From Pontibacter flavimaris (lineage in GTDB: Bacteria > Bacteroidota > Bacteroidia > Cytophagales > Hymenobacteraceae): a stretch of DNA of 64,000 bases. Position 1 is the first letter of the stretch; every line of letters begins with the position of its first letter. This document shows positions 1 through 9,919 of this stretch, in pieces. The stretch is taken from assembly GCF_001907195.1 (NCBI RefSeq), contig NZ_LVWA01000005.1, positions 248,001-312,000 on the forward strand. The letters are read 5' to 3'. The position numbers were made by a program, and so were the translations under genes. Below the pieces are notes generated by a model that saw nothing but the letters and a program-made list of their open reading frames with translations, was not told where the DNA came from and did no database searches.

Positions 1-1032
1 ACTCTGGCTCTCGGTTCCAGTTACTTACTTCTTCTAATCTTGCAGCAAATTCATTGTAAACAGGGCTGTTGGATGCTATTCTGCTGTTGTGTTCATCAAG
101 GATGGTTAAGCCGTAGTACATGTTGTCATCACCTCTTTCAATATATAAGCATATATTATGGGTATTTAATTTCTTGACCGAGAACATTAGGCCGTATTGA
201 AGATTTCTTTTTCTACTTCTATGGATAGCTACATCTAAGTGATCGCCAGAAAATTTATGAATTGGTAAAACTGTGTATTCTCCTTCAATTATCTTTTCTA
301 GTTCATTCCAGAAATTCCACTCGGTGTACCATCTTATATGTACCCAGTTGTCTACAATTTTCTTAGCGTGTAGAGCATTCTCATTTTTGCCTAATAGCGC
401 TATTAGTTCTTGTATTTCATCACCGCTCATAGAACTTCCAGTTAGTTCTTCAATTAAGTTTTTGTATTGGATGATTGTTTCCCTTAGAGATGGGTTAAGA
501 GCTGCTTCTTTTATGCAGTGTCCTAGCCAATTTCTTATATCTGTACCATATGATAGCGTCAGCAGCAGATTGTTTAGATTGTCATTGATTTATCTCCCAA
601 ACTATTTCCGCTGGGCTCTTTGCCATCTAATGAAAGGTAGATGATACGAATATTTTCGGCTCCCTCTTTTACAACGGTATTGTAATACCTGTGTAACTGC
701 CTATCCTGGTCGCCAGCCCATATTTTATTTTCCAGGATGATAGTAAGCTCCTTGCTGCGGATCAGGATGTCAATTTTCCTGTACTCTTTGTATACTTCAG
801 GCTGGTTGAATTTTGTCGGTTCTACACCACATAGCGTGAGAAAGTGATCCAGAAATTTTCTCCCCAGTTTATGAGAGCCTTCAGGATCCAGTAGCTCAGC
901 AATAAAATTAGAGTGCAGGTTTACCTCGTCATGCTTATTAAGTAGCAGACTAAAAATGTTAAAGTCGTTTTGCTCTCGCAGCTTTTCATATTTATAGTCT
1001 ATAATGCTGATTTTATCTAATAGTGTCTGCAA
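1..1032 (-). pseudogene. PD-(D/E)XK family nuclease, frameshifted, cut by window edge
   Basis: The first 150 or so residues read from ATG at 1032 and carry a PD-(D/E)XK-like core (KIDILIRS then TIILENKIWAGD, followed by QLHRYY). That frame stops at 574. Coding continues in another frame from about 586 to the window edge with a typical family continuation (NNLLLTLSYGTDIRNWL, then IIQYKNLIEELTG), open to position 1. Restoring one A in the short A-run near 589-591 joins the two halves without a gap, so this is one gene with a one-base deletion or a base-calling error. The start overlaps the end of the upstream PLD gene by 20 bp, so the genes were probably translated together. The shift falls after the catalytic residues, so a truncated protein could keep the core. 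Substrate and pathway are unknown; a defence nuclease is an inference. Confidence 0.75.
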
Positions 1033-3928
1033 TGGTTTCTTGTTCTAAAGGTGTCTTAATGTTTTGCTGCTCGTAAGTGACTAGTTTAGTTTGAGGATAG
1101 AAAACCTTTATTAGTAGCTCCCCCATTACATCATCCCACAACAGCCCTGGTTTTTTCAATACAATGAAATCTTTACCTGCCTGTCTCAAAGCAGCGAAGC
1201 CTAAGCTGCTACTATAAACCAATGAACCTAGTCGAATAGTAGAAGTTTCCCTTATCAATTGCTGCCTGTTTTCCTCAAACCTTTGGCGCCAAAGGTTATA
1301 ACTCGAGAGAATCTCATGTTTAAAGTAATTCAGGTTCTGATGAAACTGAGTTCCTTTATGTGCTGCTCTCTCATAAAATGAATGCAAACTACTTATGACA
1401 GTTTTAGCTTCATCACTCTGCAAGCCCATAGGACATACAAAGTTCAAAAGGTCCAGTAGTAGTATATCTCGGTAAACCTCTTCGTCTTCCTTCCAGCTTA
1501 CATTTAGGATCAGAAAAGTAGCAGTTTCAAAGATGTCCATCCGGTATGACGATACTTTGTCATCATAAACTTCATACCCGTAGTGCTGATACCCTGTATT
1601 TGCACATATTAAGAAGCTACCCAATACTTCGATCAAATCTGCTTTTAATCCGGAACCATGTGTTGTGTAAGAATAACCTTCTAGAATGTAGGGTATTTTG
1701 TGTGGAATTGGAGAGTACTCTTCCTGCTGTATTAAGAGAATCTTGTCTAAAGCCTGCAGGTCTGATTTTAAATTTGAAAACAAAGCAAAGTCAACTTCAT
1801 AGTAAACTATATTAAAATTAGTAGGGTCGGCTTTCTTCAATCTTATCAGCTTATACTTTTTCTCTATGTCTGCAATCTGATCACCGAACTTTTTATTTGA
1901 CAGCACACCAAATTCTGTTTTGTATATGGTAAAGGCCTTACCATGAAATATATAGAGAAGATCTAACATGATAGACATGTTAGACAGAACCTTTAACTTA
2001 ATAAGCCTTTTAGGTGTATCTACTAATGTTTTCTTTTCGAATAAAGAGCTTAACTCCTGACTAAAGAAGCTGTAAAGATTTGTAACATGTTTGTTGATAG
2101 CTCTTTGTTCTTTTCCTCCTCTAACCCTGATTTTTGGTGATTCTACAACCTCTTTTCCATGTCCGGACTGTAAATCAAGGTCTTCACTGGCAAGAGCTTC
2201 TTCCTCGTTTTCCTGTATTTCATTTTGCTGAGAGGCTAGTCCTTTAGAGACAAGTTTTAAAATGTCAGCAATTTGGATGTTCGGATTACTCATTAGTTCA
2301 ATTTCTAAAGATTGAACGGATGATAACTGATTAAACTGCTCTTCTGAAAGAACTCCATATTGTTTGGGAACCTGGAAACTAGATCCTTTTTTAGGTAATC
2401 TTCCCCCTGATATATCAGTGTCATCAGCTAGTTCATCATCTACCCAATTATAGTCAGCATGCTTCAGAAGCTCTATGTAAAGATCATTGTCAGGATCACT
2501 TGATAGACCTTCGATAATTTGACTCAGTTCAGCCTGGTTAGGGTCTGGGTTGCATTTAGCCTGATAAGCTACATTATGAATGAGGGCAAAATTAGATACG
2601 CGTTTATTATCATAGAACAGACACAATCTAAATGCATCATCAGGTAGTAGGAGATTAACCGTCGCTTCTCTCGCCCCAGCTTCTATAGTATGCTTTTCGA
2701 TTACTGTATTATGTACATCAAGCACTTGCAGTTCCAGTACCTCTGAGGTTGACCGCTGAAGATGAATCGTCAGTTTAGAACCATTTCTTTCTGAATATAT
2801 AATTCTGTATTTCCATTTCGCTGCCGCAATACTGTCCCCTCTGTTAGCTGCTAGTCTGGCATATATGCTAATGTTTAGTGGTGTGGCTTTTAATGTGCTT
2901 ATACCGAGTTCTGCAAGCAGGTTACTCCCTTTCTTCTGTCTTTTCAGTAGTAAGGCAGCTTCGCCATTTTTAGCTGATGAAGTTGGGCCGCCAAAGGCTT
3001 GGATGGTGGCATTAGGGCTGCCCAACAACAAGTACTCCTCGTTATCATAATCGAAGTGGAACATCTTAGCATGCAGCCTGTTAAATCTTTTGTCAAAGTT
3101 CTCCAAGCAATCCTTCCAGTCGTAGAACATGATCTCTTCCAACAGTTCAGTACTGGCCTTATTAGGTAGGAGTCCGAATTGACTGTCACTGATACATAGT
3201 ATATTATCAATAGAGTAATCACTTCTGAACTGATTCAGCAGTTTAGCCTTGTCATCAAAATAAGGAGAAATTACTGTTAGCCGCTTTATCCTTTGCTGTG
3301 GCAAATAGTCTTTCAGAATTTTGTAGATAGAGCCGCCAAGTTTATTGGCTAAAAACTTTACTTCCTGCTCGTTATTGATTTTGGTAAAAGATGTGGGAGT
3401 CGGATTGTCGAGCTCATTTATCCAGGCAGCATACTGGTTAATCCAGCTTATTTTTTGCTTGTTAAACCCTTTAGCCTGTTGTAAGTATGGCTGAAAGTAA
3501 TGCCATACATCCGCAAAAATCGGAGCATTTAAACTCTCCAAGGAGTTTAAGTGAAAGGCTGCCCAGACCTCATCATTCGTGCTTAATCCTGAGGAAGTCA
3601 AATTCCCTGAACCGATGATGAGGAGTCCGTGCTTTACCCCTGTTAACAGCATGATCTTCGGGTGAAAGACTCCTGTTTCGTAAATAGGTGTGAGGCTATA
3701 AGTTTTATGTGTCTTAAACTCATCACCTATTACATTTTCCAATGTCTACTCTAAGTGTTTCCCATCAAGAAAAACGTTGATGTTCTTGATGTTTGAAAGG
3801 CGAAGTGTGGGAATGACACGCTCTTCAAAGAAGGTGAAATCAAATGTGTAGCAAGTGATTATACACGAAGAGTACTTGTGCTTGTTCTTGCCAATCAGGT
3901 CTAAAACATTCTGTCTATCTATAACCAT
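1013..3928 (-). pseudogene. Phospholipase-D-like protein with two HKD motifs, interrupted by in-frame TAG
   Basis: Reading from ATG at 3928 gives 60 residues, a TAG at 3746-3748, then 909 more codons in the same frame to 1013. Read through, the protein is about 970 residues. Two HKD half-sites are visible after the TAG: FHPKIMLL with GSGNLTSSG, and LHAKMFHF with GSPNATIQ. This pairing is typical of PLD-superfamily phosphodiesterases and nucleases. The C-terminal 600 residues are unassigned. The first ATG overlaps the stop of the 533-aa gene by one base (TGATG), so translation is coupled. A TTG at 3742 directly after the stop could restart translation, leaving both HKD motifs intact. Options are a decayed gene, a reading error at one base, or a split gene with re-initiation. 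Confidence 0.75.
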
Positions 3929-5529
3929 CAGTTGTTTTCAATTAGAACTAGCTCACCAAATTCTGTTAATTGCCGATTGGCATCTAAAAGGTGTAAGTCC
4001 TGAAGGAAAGCTATAAGATTCCCTACTCTGGGCCCTGTAAAACCCGGACCAAAATTTCCGATCTTTCGAATATAATTCTCTTCTATAATAAACTTCTGGG
4101 TAGACTGAGATCCATTGCCCATTTTGTGATAAGCTACCTTTTGGTGTCTCTGTATAATCCTTTTAAGGAGGAAATCCTCCACAAAGCTTTTTATAGAAGA
4201 GTTTTTATACCAGTCATACTCTCGATAAAAAGACAATACATCATTTCCTCCACCTATATCTCTTTTCTTAGTATAATCCCAAAGCCATACTAGGTTTTCC
4301 TTATTCTTGTCATACATCTTCCAGATTAGGAGAAAGCCTGAAATCACTCTTTCAATGCCTTGGGTGGCTTCAATTTCAGAATACAACTTTCTTTCAGGTA
4401 AAAATGCAGACGTGTTAATAGATGATATGGTGGCTGAAGTGGCTTCCTGCATATCTTTATTAACTAAAATCTCGATAATAGTATCTGAAGCTTGCTGAAT
4501 TAACTCATGCACCGGCTTCCAACCTGGACCAGCTAATTCATCAAGAAAATCAAGAAGACCATTAAAGATGGCTGTGCAGGCGAACTGCCAGTACTCATTG
4601 AATTGGTAATAATACCATCCGCTTAAAGAGGCATCAGTTGTGTTCTCATGTCGCCCTTTTACCTCGTAGGCGTGCATAGTAAATAAACGGGCTCCTACTG
4701 TGTTTTCGAGTTCATTAGCTAAGCGCAGCACATGGAGCAATGTTTCTTTACGCATGCTCTCAGGGTGTTCCTTTACTGTTAATGGTTCATCAACATCCAG
4801 GAGTAACAGTAAAAGGAGCCGTGCTTCCTCTGTATCTGGCCTGATCTGTGCCATGTTGAAGTCTGGCGTTAGATCAATTAGCTGATCATGATCAATTGTT
4901 CCCTTTTCTAAGCAGTTAAAGAATAGCTGCTTATTGGGGCCTGATATGTTTTTATCGAAAGCAGCTGCAATTTCCTCACCACTCACTTTTTGATTCTCCC
5001 GCTTTGCAGTTCTTCTATAAATACCCATTGGCTGCCCTTTGTCATTTATAGGTTCCTCAATCAAACCAATTTGACGTAATGAGCCTATATAATACTGACC
5101 GAAGACACCCGAACCATATTGCCAGTAAGTGCCTACCGTAGAGCCATCAGCATTGTAAGTGCCTGCATTCAGATTAAACTCAGCTAAGTTTTCATTTAAT
5201 CTGTGAGTGGCGTATAGGCTTCCGGATATACCAAGAATTCCGGACTTAGCTGCAATCAGGGCAATGATGTATTCAGCCTTACGAATAAAAGTTTTCTGCT
5301 CCTTAGGGTCGGAGCTCTTAATTCGCTTTGCGTACTCAGCCAGAAGCCAACAATAGAAGCTGTAGTTTCTAATCCGACCGGTAACATTGTTAAGACCAGG
5401 GAGGAGGTATGAATAAGCTTGAGCAGAAGGGTTTTGTAATCCTAAAGGGTCTAAGCCTGTTACAAAGCTCATCTTATCACCAAAAAACGGAAGCCGGGCC
5501 TCATTTTTGTCAATTACTTTAGTTGCCAT
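3928..5529 (-). CDS. Uncharacterised 533-aa protein, first gene of PLD/nuclease operon
   Basis: I do not recognise the family with certainty. The 533-residue protein opens with MATKVIDKNEARLPFFGDK and a conserved-looking segment (LDPLGLQNPSAQAYSYLLPG, then VTGRIRNYSFYCWLLAEY). It has no signal peptide or membrane segment, so it is probably cytoplasmic. Near the end, RKIGNFGPGFTGPRVGNLIAFLQDLHLLD resembles a small winged-helix-like region. Its stop overlaps the next ATG by one base, giving a tightly coupled operon with the PLD-like and PD-(D/E)XK genes. Three coupled genes with two nuclease-type folds suggest DNA or RNA targeting, perhaps a defence module. That is inference from neighbours only. 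Confidence 0.7.
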   Translation of the reverse strand: MATKVIDKNEARLPFFGDKMSFVTGLDPLGLQNPSAQAYSYLLPGLNNVTGRIRNYSFYCWLLAEYAKRIKSSDPKEQKTFIRKAEYIIALIAAKSGILGISGSLYATHRLNENLAEFNLNAGTYNADGSTVGTYWQYGSGVFGQYYIGSLRQIGLIEEPINDKGQPMGIYRRTAKRENQKVSGEEIAAAFDKNISGPNKQLFFNCLEKGTIDHDQLIDLTPDFNMAQIRPDTEEARLLLLLLLDVDEPLTVKEHPESMRKETLLHVLRLANELENTVGARLFTMHAYEVKGRHENTTDASLSGWYYYQFNEYWQFACTAIFNGLLDFLDELAGPGWKPVHELIQQASDTIIEILVNKDMQEATSATISSINTSAFLPERKLYSEIEATQGIERVISGFLLIWKMYDKNKENLVWLWDYTKKRDIGGGNDVLSFYREYDWYKNSSIKSFVEDFLLKRIIQRHQKVAYHKMGNGSQSTQKFIIEENYIRKIGNFGPGFTGPRVGNLIAFLQDLHLLDANRQLTEFGELVLIENN

Positions 5530-5649
5530 ATTCCTCTATGTCTGTGCTTATTTCGATACTATTACAAGTTTTCTCTACCTTCTTAAGTAGCATCAACAAG
5601 CTTGCTCAATTCAACAATTGTTTTAGTACTTTCTGAAAGTATGTAAAAA

Positions 5650-6210
5650 CTATACTCTAAGCTGTTGCCTAAAGGCAGTGATAAGGTCCGACGCCTGCAA
5701 CCAGTCACCGTATAGAAAGGTCTCTGCCGTTTCGTCTGGCACTAGGTCCACCATGCGTGCCCCGTACCTAGCCTTTAGAATGCGCCCGATCTCTAAGAAG
5801 CGCCCGTAGCCTTCCCAGACCATCGGCTCGCGCCATATCTCCTGTTCCTGGTGCTCTATGATGCTGTAGTCTTCGCCTTTGATGGAGACGGACCGGAAGG
5901 TGAAGCTGATGGTGCTGCCTTCAATGTCCGGCAGCTCGTCAGGGTTCTTCAGGCTCATGCGTCTGAATTTCTCCCTGAAGTTTATCTCCCGTAGCGCCGC
6001 CTGCCTGTCTGCCTCGCTTCCCCTGTTCAGTGTCTCCTGGTAAGTTGGAAAGCTGATAATGGCCAGCATTTTGAAACAATTGGGGCACTCCAGGTCCATG
6101 ACCGTGCCGCCGGCGTTCTGGCAGGTGTCTTTGCCCTCTCCTTTCCAGCCGCAGGCAGGGCAGGAGAGGGGGGAGCTTTTGTAGTCAGCGAAGTTAATAC
6201 GTAGGGCCAT
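5650..6210 (-). CDS. Zinc-ribbon protein of unknown function
   Basis: This 186-residue protein has an N-terminal zinc ribbon: SCPACGWKGEG at about residues 17-27 and LECPNCFKM at about 40-48, four cysteines as two CxxC knuckles. The rest is mixed alpha/beta with no motif I recognise. It starts 2 bp after the metallophosphatase stop, so the two form an operon. A regulatory or nucleic-acid-binding role is possible but unsupported. Confidence 0.75.
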   Translation of the reverse strand: MALRINFADYKSSPLSCPACGWKGEGKDTCQNAGGTVMDLECPNCFKMLAIISFPTYQETLNRGSEADRQAALREINFREKFRRMSLKNPDELPDIEGSTISFTFRSVSIKGEDYSIIEHQEQEIWREPMVWEGYGRFLEIGRILKARYGARMVDLVPDETAETFLYGDWLQASDLITAFRQQLRV

Positions 6211-6212
6211 AC

Positions 6213-7145
6213 CTATACACTCTCAGGTATTGCGTGGTACATGTTAGAGGCACATAGGCTTTGCTCTCCATTCCAGTGGTAGGCGACCAGTCTGCCCGCT
6301 TTAGCCACGCTGTAGTCCACGCAGCACACATTTGCCGCGTACACGCTCAGTTCCTTGTCGCCCTGCAGCCAATAGTGGCCGAAGAACACCGGCTTCTCAC
6401 TTTCAGCGTAAGGCCTGCTGTGTGCGGTCAGGGATGGCGGAATGGGGGCATCGGTAAGGGAGTCGTAGGCCTCCACGCTGTACTGCCGGTAGGTGACGTT
6501 TTCGGGGCTGAGCCACCACTTGATCCGCAGATCGGACCTGCGGTGCCCGTCCTTGTCGTGGAAGAACAATCCCTCGGGCATCTGCAGCTCCTTTCCCTTG
6601 AGCGTCACCTCCAAAGCTTCATAGAGCCTACTGTTCTGCATGTACTGTTTCTGCAGCAGCTGATCTGTCAGGCGACCCTCCGGGAGTGTGTCGCGTAGGT
6701 ACTGTATGTGCGCCTCGTCCAAACAGGCGTGTACCACCCGCAGTTTTTCCTCTTCATAAAAGAGGGGGAGTGACTTAAACCATTCGATATAGGCGCGATA
6801 TTCGTCTTCCTTTCCCTCAAACTGCTCCAACGTGCGTGCATGCTGCTGCGTGTTCTTCTCTGTACGCTCGCGCAGATAGCTCCCGTCGGCTCCCTTTGTG
6901 TTGTAGAGGATGGCGTTGAACTCGTGGTTGCCCATCAGCGCGATCGCTGTGTTGTTGTCTGCCATGACTTTCACTATCTCCAGCGTCTCCCTGATACTGG
7001 GGCCCCGGTCGATGTAGTCGCCCACAAAGATGGCTTTCCTCTTTGGGTGGCTGTAGTAGCCTTTGCTGTTCTCATAGCCTAGCTGTTGCAACAGTTGCTT
7101 AATGGCGTCGGCGTGGCCGTGAATGTCTCCGATGATGTCGTACAT
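6213..7145 (-). CDS. Metallophosphoesterase, PrpE / Ser-Thr phosphatase type
   Basis: The 310-residue protein carries the ordered calcineurin-like motifs: GDIHGHAD (residues 6-13), GDYIDRGP (about 42-49), GNHEF (about 72-76), a metal-ligand VVHACLDE, and FFGHYW near residue 260. It is a dinuclear-metal phosphoesterase of the same fold as the phosphatase domain of the Pnkp gene at 14.0-16.6 kb. It may hydrolyse diadenosine polyphosphates or phosphoproteins; the sequence does not decide. It leads the operon with the zinc-ribbon gene. The upstream 310-bp gap probably holds its promoter and that of the divergent XRE gene. Confidence 0.88.
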   Translation of the reverse strand: MYDIIGDIHGHADAIKQLLQQLGYENSKGYYSHPKRKAIFVGDYIDRGPSIRETLEIVKVMADNNTAIALMGNHEFNAILYNTKGADGSYLRERTEKNTQQHARTLEQFEGKEDEYRAYIEWFKSLPLFYEEEKLRVVHACLDEAHIQYLRDTLPEGRLTDQLLQKQYMQNSRLYEALEVTLKGKELQMPEGLFFHDKDGHRRSDLRIKWWLSPENVTYRQYSVEAYDSLTDAPIPPSLTAHSRPYAESEKPVFFGHYWLQGDKELSVYAANVCCVDYSVAKAGRLVAYHWNGEQSLCASNMYHAIPESV

Positions 7146-7457
7146 GGGGGCTCTTAAATTCGTTTGTTTTCTTAATCACAGTCCAAAAAGTCGGGGATGG
7201 CTAAGCTTACTATAGCGATCATTAGTGCTAATATATAGAAATATATTCATATATTAAGGTGTAGGGGTATTCATGTCGTTAAACTTTGTTTTACCAACGC
7301 AAGCTATATGGCCTGTTTTATACACATAGTAGCTCCCCTTATTAGTGGCGTAGCTAAAAATTAAGTTTAATTTTGTGGCTCGTATTAAACACGAACAAGA
7401 TTGTTTATTACATTAGAAAGCTATTGCTAAACTGCTCATTTTTTAGTATATTAATGT
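7146..7457. promoter_or_regulatory. Intergenic region between divergent genes
   Basis: About 310 bp separate the metallophosphatase (minus) and the XRE regulator (plus). It is AT-rich, with runs such as ATATATAGAAATATATTC near 7230. I see no further gene or clear operator. It presumably contains both divergent promoters. Confidence 0.35.
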
Positions 7458-7871
7458 ATGGAAACAGCAGAAAGAAAACGACCGATCCATCTGGGTGACC
7501 ACGTGAGAAGAATGCGGACCGCTTTGGGAGTGAAGCAATCCGCTTTAGCCAGTGAACTGGGCATGACCCAGCAGAACATCTCCCGCATTGAGCAGGAGGA
7601 GGAGGTGGATGATGCGATGCTGAATAAAATTGCTGGCGCACTTGGAGTAACTGCAGAAGCAATCAAAAACTTTAGGGAGGATGGAGATATGTTTCATATT
7701 GAGCATATGCATGATCATGCTTCTGCTGGTAAAGGCAATTTTAACCAATGCACCTTTAACCCCCTAGACAAACTCATTGAGGTTATGGATGAAAACAAGA
7801 AACTCTACGAGCGCCTGCTGGCCAGCGAGCGGGAGAAGTTGGAAATCCTAAAACAGCAACAGAAGGCGTAA
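7458..7871 (+). CDS. XRE-family transcriptional regulator
   Basis: The 137-residue protein has an HTH_3 domain at about residues 12-70 (LGDHVRRMRTALGVKQSALASELGMTQQNISRIEQ, written here in part: helix 2 ALASELG, recognition helix TQQNISRIE). The C-terminal 50 residues form a coiled coil (DKLIEVMDENKKLYERLLASEREKLEIL), probably for dimerisation. It is convergent with the mobilisation module and could be a regulator of the mobile element, which is inference. Short XRE-plus-coiled-coil proteins are common on Bacteroidota mobile DNA. Confidence 0.85.
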   Translation: METAERKRPIHLGDHVRRMRTALGVKQSALASELGMTQQNISRIEQEEEVDDAMLNKIAGALGVTAEAIKNFREDGDMFHIEHMHDHASAGKGNFNQCTFNPLDKLIEVMDENKKLYERLLASEREKLEILKQQQKA

Positions 7872-7920
7872 CTGTCCGGGAGAACCTTGAATGAATCAGG
7901 TGACTCTTCTACAGGTGGCC

Positions 7921-8460
7921 TTACTTTTGTTTGTTGCCCTCCGTACCCACCAACAGCTCTACGTACTTTTCAGCCCCTTCGGGATCACTGCGATATGTGG
8001 AGTCCGCCCAAAGTGCCACCTCAGGATAGGCCTGCTTAAGCATCTCATACTTGATGCTGTTTTCCTGCAGCCTGCTGTTCTCCTGATGCAGGCTAAAACA
8101 CAGCCCGACAGAGACAGCGGTTGCAAGTAAAAGCATAAACCCACCAATGATAAAGCTCCTCGACTTGTCCTCGAAATGGTGGTAGTGCCGGACAGGCAGC
8201 ACCTTGGGCAGCTTGGTGTATGCTGTCCAAAAAGATTTTATCAAGGCGTAGAGCTGCAGCGAGTGCTTGCTAATGTCATGCTCCTTGAAGAGCGCCTTCA
8301 GATCTTCAAAGTGGGAGGTATAGTCAATAGATGACTGCAGGGGTATTGGCTTCGACGCCTGTGGAACCTCCCGTTCCTCCAGTTCTTTTAACCTTTTGGC
8401 GTGCAGACCCAACACACGCTCGGTGTCTGAGAGCCGCTCTTCCAGTTCTTCTGGTCTCAT
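7921..8460 (-). CDS. Membrane-anchored coiled-coil protein of the mobilisation cluster
   Basis: The 179-residue protein starts with a charged coiled coil (EELEERLSDTERVLGLHAKRLKELEE), has one transmembrane segment at about residues 104-128 (FIIGGFMLLLATAVSVGLCFSL) and a short C-terminal domain. It overlaps the relaxase stop by 4 bp (ATGA), so it is translated with it. Position and overlap suggest an accessory mobilisation protein, perhaps linking the relaxosome to the membrane. I know no named family for it. Confidence 0.7.
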   Translation of the reverse strand: MRPEELEERLSDTERVLGLHAKRLKELEEREVPQASKPIPLQSSIDYTSHFEDLKALFKEHDISKHSLQLYALIKSFWTAYTKLPKVLPVRHYHHFEDKSRSFIIGGFMLLLATAVSVGLCFSLHQENSRLQENSIKYEMLKQAYPEVALWADSTYRSDPEGAEKYVELLVGTEGNKQK

Positions 8461-9407
8461 AGATGCCTCCTTTTTCTTTTCTTGCGTTTTGTCTTTTTGA
8501 ATTGATAGTCATTTAGGTGATGTGACCCATCTCCCTGGGCTGTTGCAGTGGAGAGAAGGATGTCAACCAAGGCATGCAACGTGTTTCTCTCTCCTGACGG
8601 AGGAACAATAGCTGATTTCTGTGGGCGCACAATACTTTCTTGCTTTGGCTGAGGGACATGTGCCGTCTCCAAGCTCTGTTGCTTATTCTGCTCCAGCTGC
8701 CTGGTGATGTTGCCGTAGCTCAGGCTCCTGTCCACGGCTGAGCCCTTAAAGCTTAGCTCCCCCACATGGAAGCTCACGCCCTGGACCTGCTCCGTGCCCC
8801 GCCTGTACTTGTAGCTGATGCTGATGCCTTTAGCTTTCAGCAGGTGCTCCAGCTCATACCAGCTTTGAGCACTTCGCAGCGCCTCTTTCACGGCGTCGTG
8901 CAGCTCGTATTTGACTTTGTCGGCCCCCTTCAGCCGCTCGCGTTTCACCTGCCCCTTGTCCGGCGCCAGGTAATAGCCATGCTGTACGGTCATTTCCCGG
9001 CAGACTTTGGCGTTGCGCCTGTGCTGGAATTTGTCTGAAATAGTTTTCCCTTCATAATCCACCCGGTTGTAGATGATGTGCAGGTGCGGGTGCCTGCGGT
9101 CCTGGTGCTGCACGATAAGGTACTGCGTGTTTCGTATCTGCATCCGCTCCAGGTACTCCTTTGCCCGTTCCGCCATAATTGTAGGAGTAAGCTTAGCCAT
9201 GTCCTGCGCGCTCCAGTTCAGGGCGATGTGGCCCACGGCCTTCTCCAGCTCGGGCCTTAGCCTGCGCTGCAAATTGAAGTCAGCCACCATGGCCGAAACG
9301 GTTTCAGTGCGAATACCTTCAGCTACCAGCACCTCAGCCCCGGGTTTTTGCACCACGTAGCGCGCACAGCCACTAAAGCTCTTGCCTACTATCACCTTTC
9401 CTATCAT
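8457..9407 (-). CDS. Relaxase / mobilisation nuclease (MobA-like)
   Basis: The 316-residue protein begins MIGKVIVGKSFSGCARYV, typical of Bacteroidota relaxases, and contains the HUH metal triad in QHQDRRHPHLHIIYNRV (about residues 100-116). It nicks oriT and leads conjugative transfer in trans of a helper. The start overlaps the end of MobC by about 35 bp, a common mobC-mobA arrangement. The C-terminus ends in a basic stretch (KKTKRKKRKRRHL). Catalytic tyrosines cannot be assigned with confidence. Confidence 0.9.
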   Translation of the reverse strand: MIGKVIVGKSFSGCARYVVQKPGAEVLVAEGIRTETVSAMVADFNLQRRLRPELEKAVGHIALNWSAQDMAKLTPTIMAERAKEYLERMQIRNTQYLIVQHQDRRHPHLHIIYNRVDYEGKTISDKFQHRRNAKVCREMTVQHGYYLAPDKGQVKRERLKGADKVKYELHDAVKEALRSAQSWYELEHLLKAKGISISYKYRRGTEQVQGVSFHVGELSFKGSAVDRSLSYGNITRQLEQNKQQSLETAHVPQPKQESIVRPQKSAIVPPSGERNTLHALVDILLSTATAQGDGSHHLNDYQFKKTKRKKRKRRHL

Positions 9408-9774
9408 CTCTGCTTACTTGCTGAAGGATGTGATGGATGTCCTGCAGGAGCTGGCGGCATTTACCCTGCACCGAAAGCAGCCCCTCCCGGTGGGCCAGCC
9501 GGGTGATCTGGTTGAAGTTGTTAGCTAGCCCGGAGAGCATGCGCAGCAGGGTTGCCTCCTCGGGGCGCAGACGCGCCACGACCACCGCCTTCTTGGCCGC
9601 CGCCCGAAACCAGGCCGAGGCGCTCAGGCCCGCCTCCCGGGCCTTGCCCTCGATGAGGAGCCGCTCGGTCTCGGTCAGGCGCACGACCAGCACCTGCGTC
9701 CGCTTCACTCGCTTGGCGGGGCGGCCTCCTTTCTTTCTAGTGTGTTGCGGGACCTGTGCTTTTGTTGTTTCCAT
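9373..9774 (-). CDS. MobC-like relaxosome accessory protein
   Basis: The 133-residue protein has a basic N-terminus (RKKGGRPAKRVKRTQ), a ribbon-helix-helix region (VLVVRLTETERLLIEGKAREAGLSASAWFRAAAKKA, key residues LTETE and GLSASAWFR) and the MobC tail (LSGLANNFNQITRLAHREG). Such proteins bind oriT and assist strand opening by the relaxase. It sits just upstream of and overlapping the relaxase. The likely oriT lies in the 145 bp before its start. Confidence 0.88.
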   Translation of the reverse strand: METTKAQVPQHTRKKGGRPAKRVKRTQVLVVRLTETERLLIEGKAREAGLSASAWFRAAAKKAVVVARLRPEEATLLRMLSGLANNFNQITRLAHREGLLSVQGKCRQLLQDIHHILQQVSRDDRKGDSRQEL

Positions 9775-9919
9775 GCTGCATTTCTGTTGATGTGCTTGCT
9801 ACATCCCCTGCTGCGACCACCGGGAGCAGCGGGGCAGGCCAAGGGGCCGGTGAGAGGTTTTTGTATGACAAAAACACAAACTTGCTCCCTACGCTTACAA
9901 GCCTCTCCCCATAGTCTTC
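9775..9919. other. Candidate oriT region upstream of mobC
   Basis: The 145-bp gap before mobC holds an inverted repeat with arms GTTTTTGT and ACAAAAAC around ATG at 9857-9875. It is enclosed by GAGAGG (9852-9857) and CCTCTC (9902-9907). Relaxase genes are usually adjacent to oriT, and such hairpins are typical. The nick site is not identifiable by eye. Confidence 0.4.
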
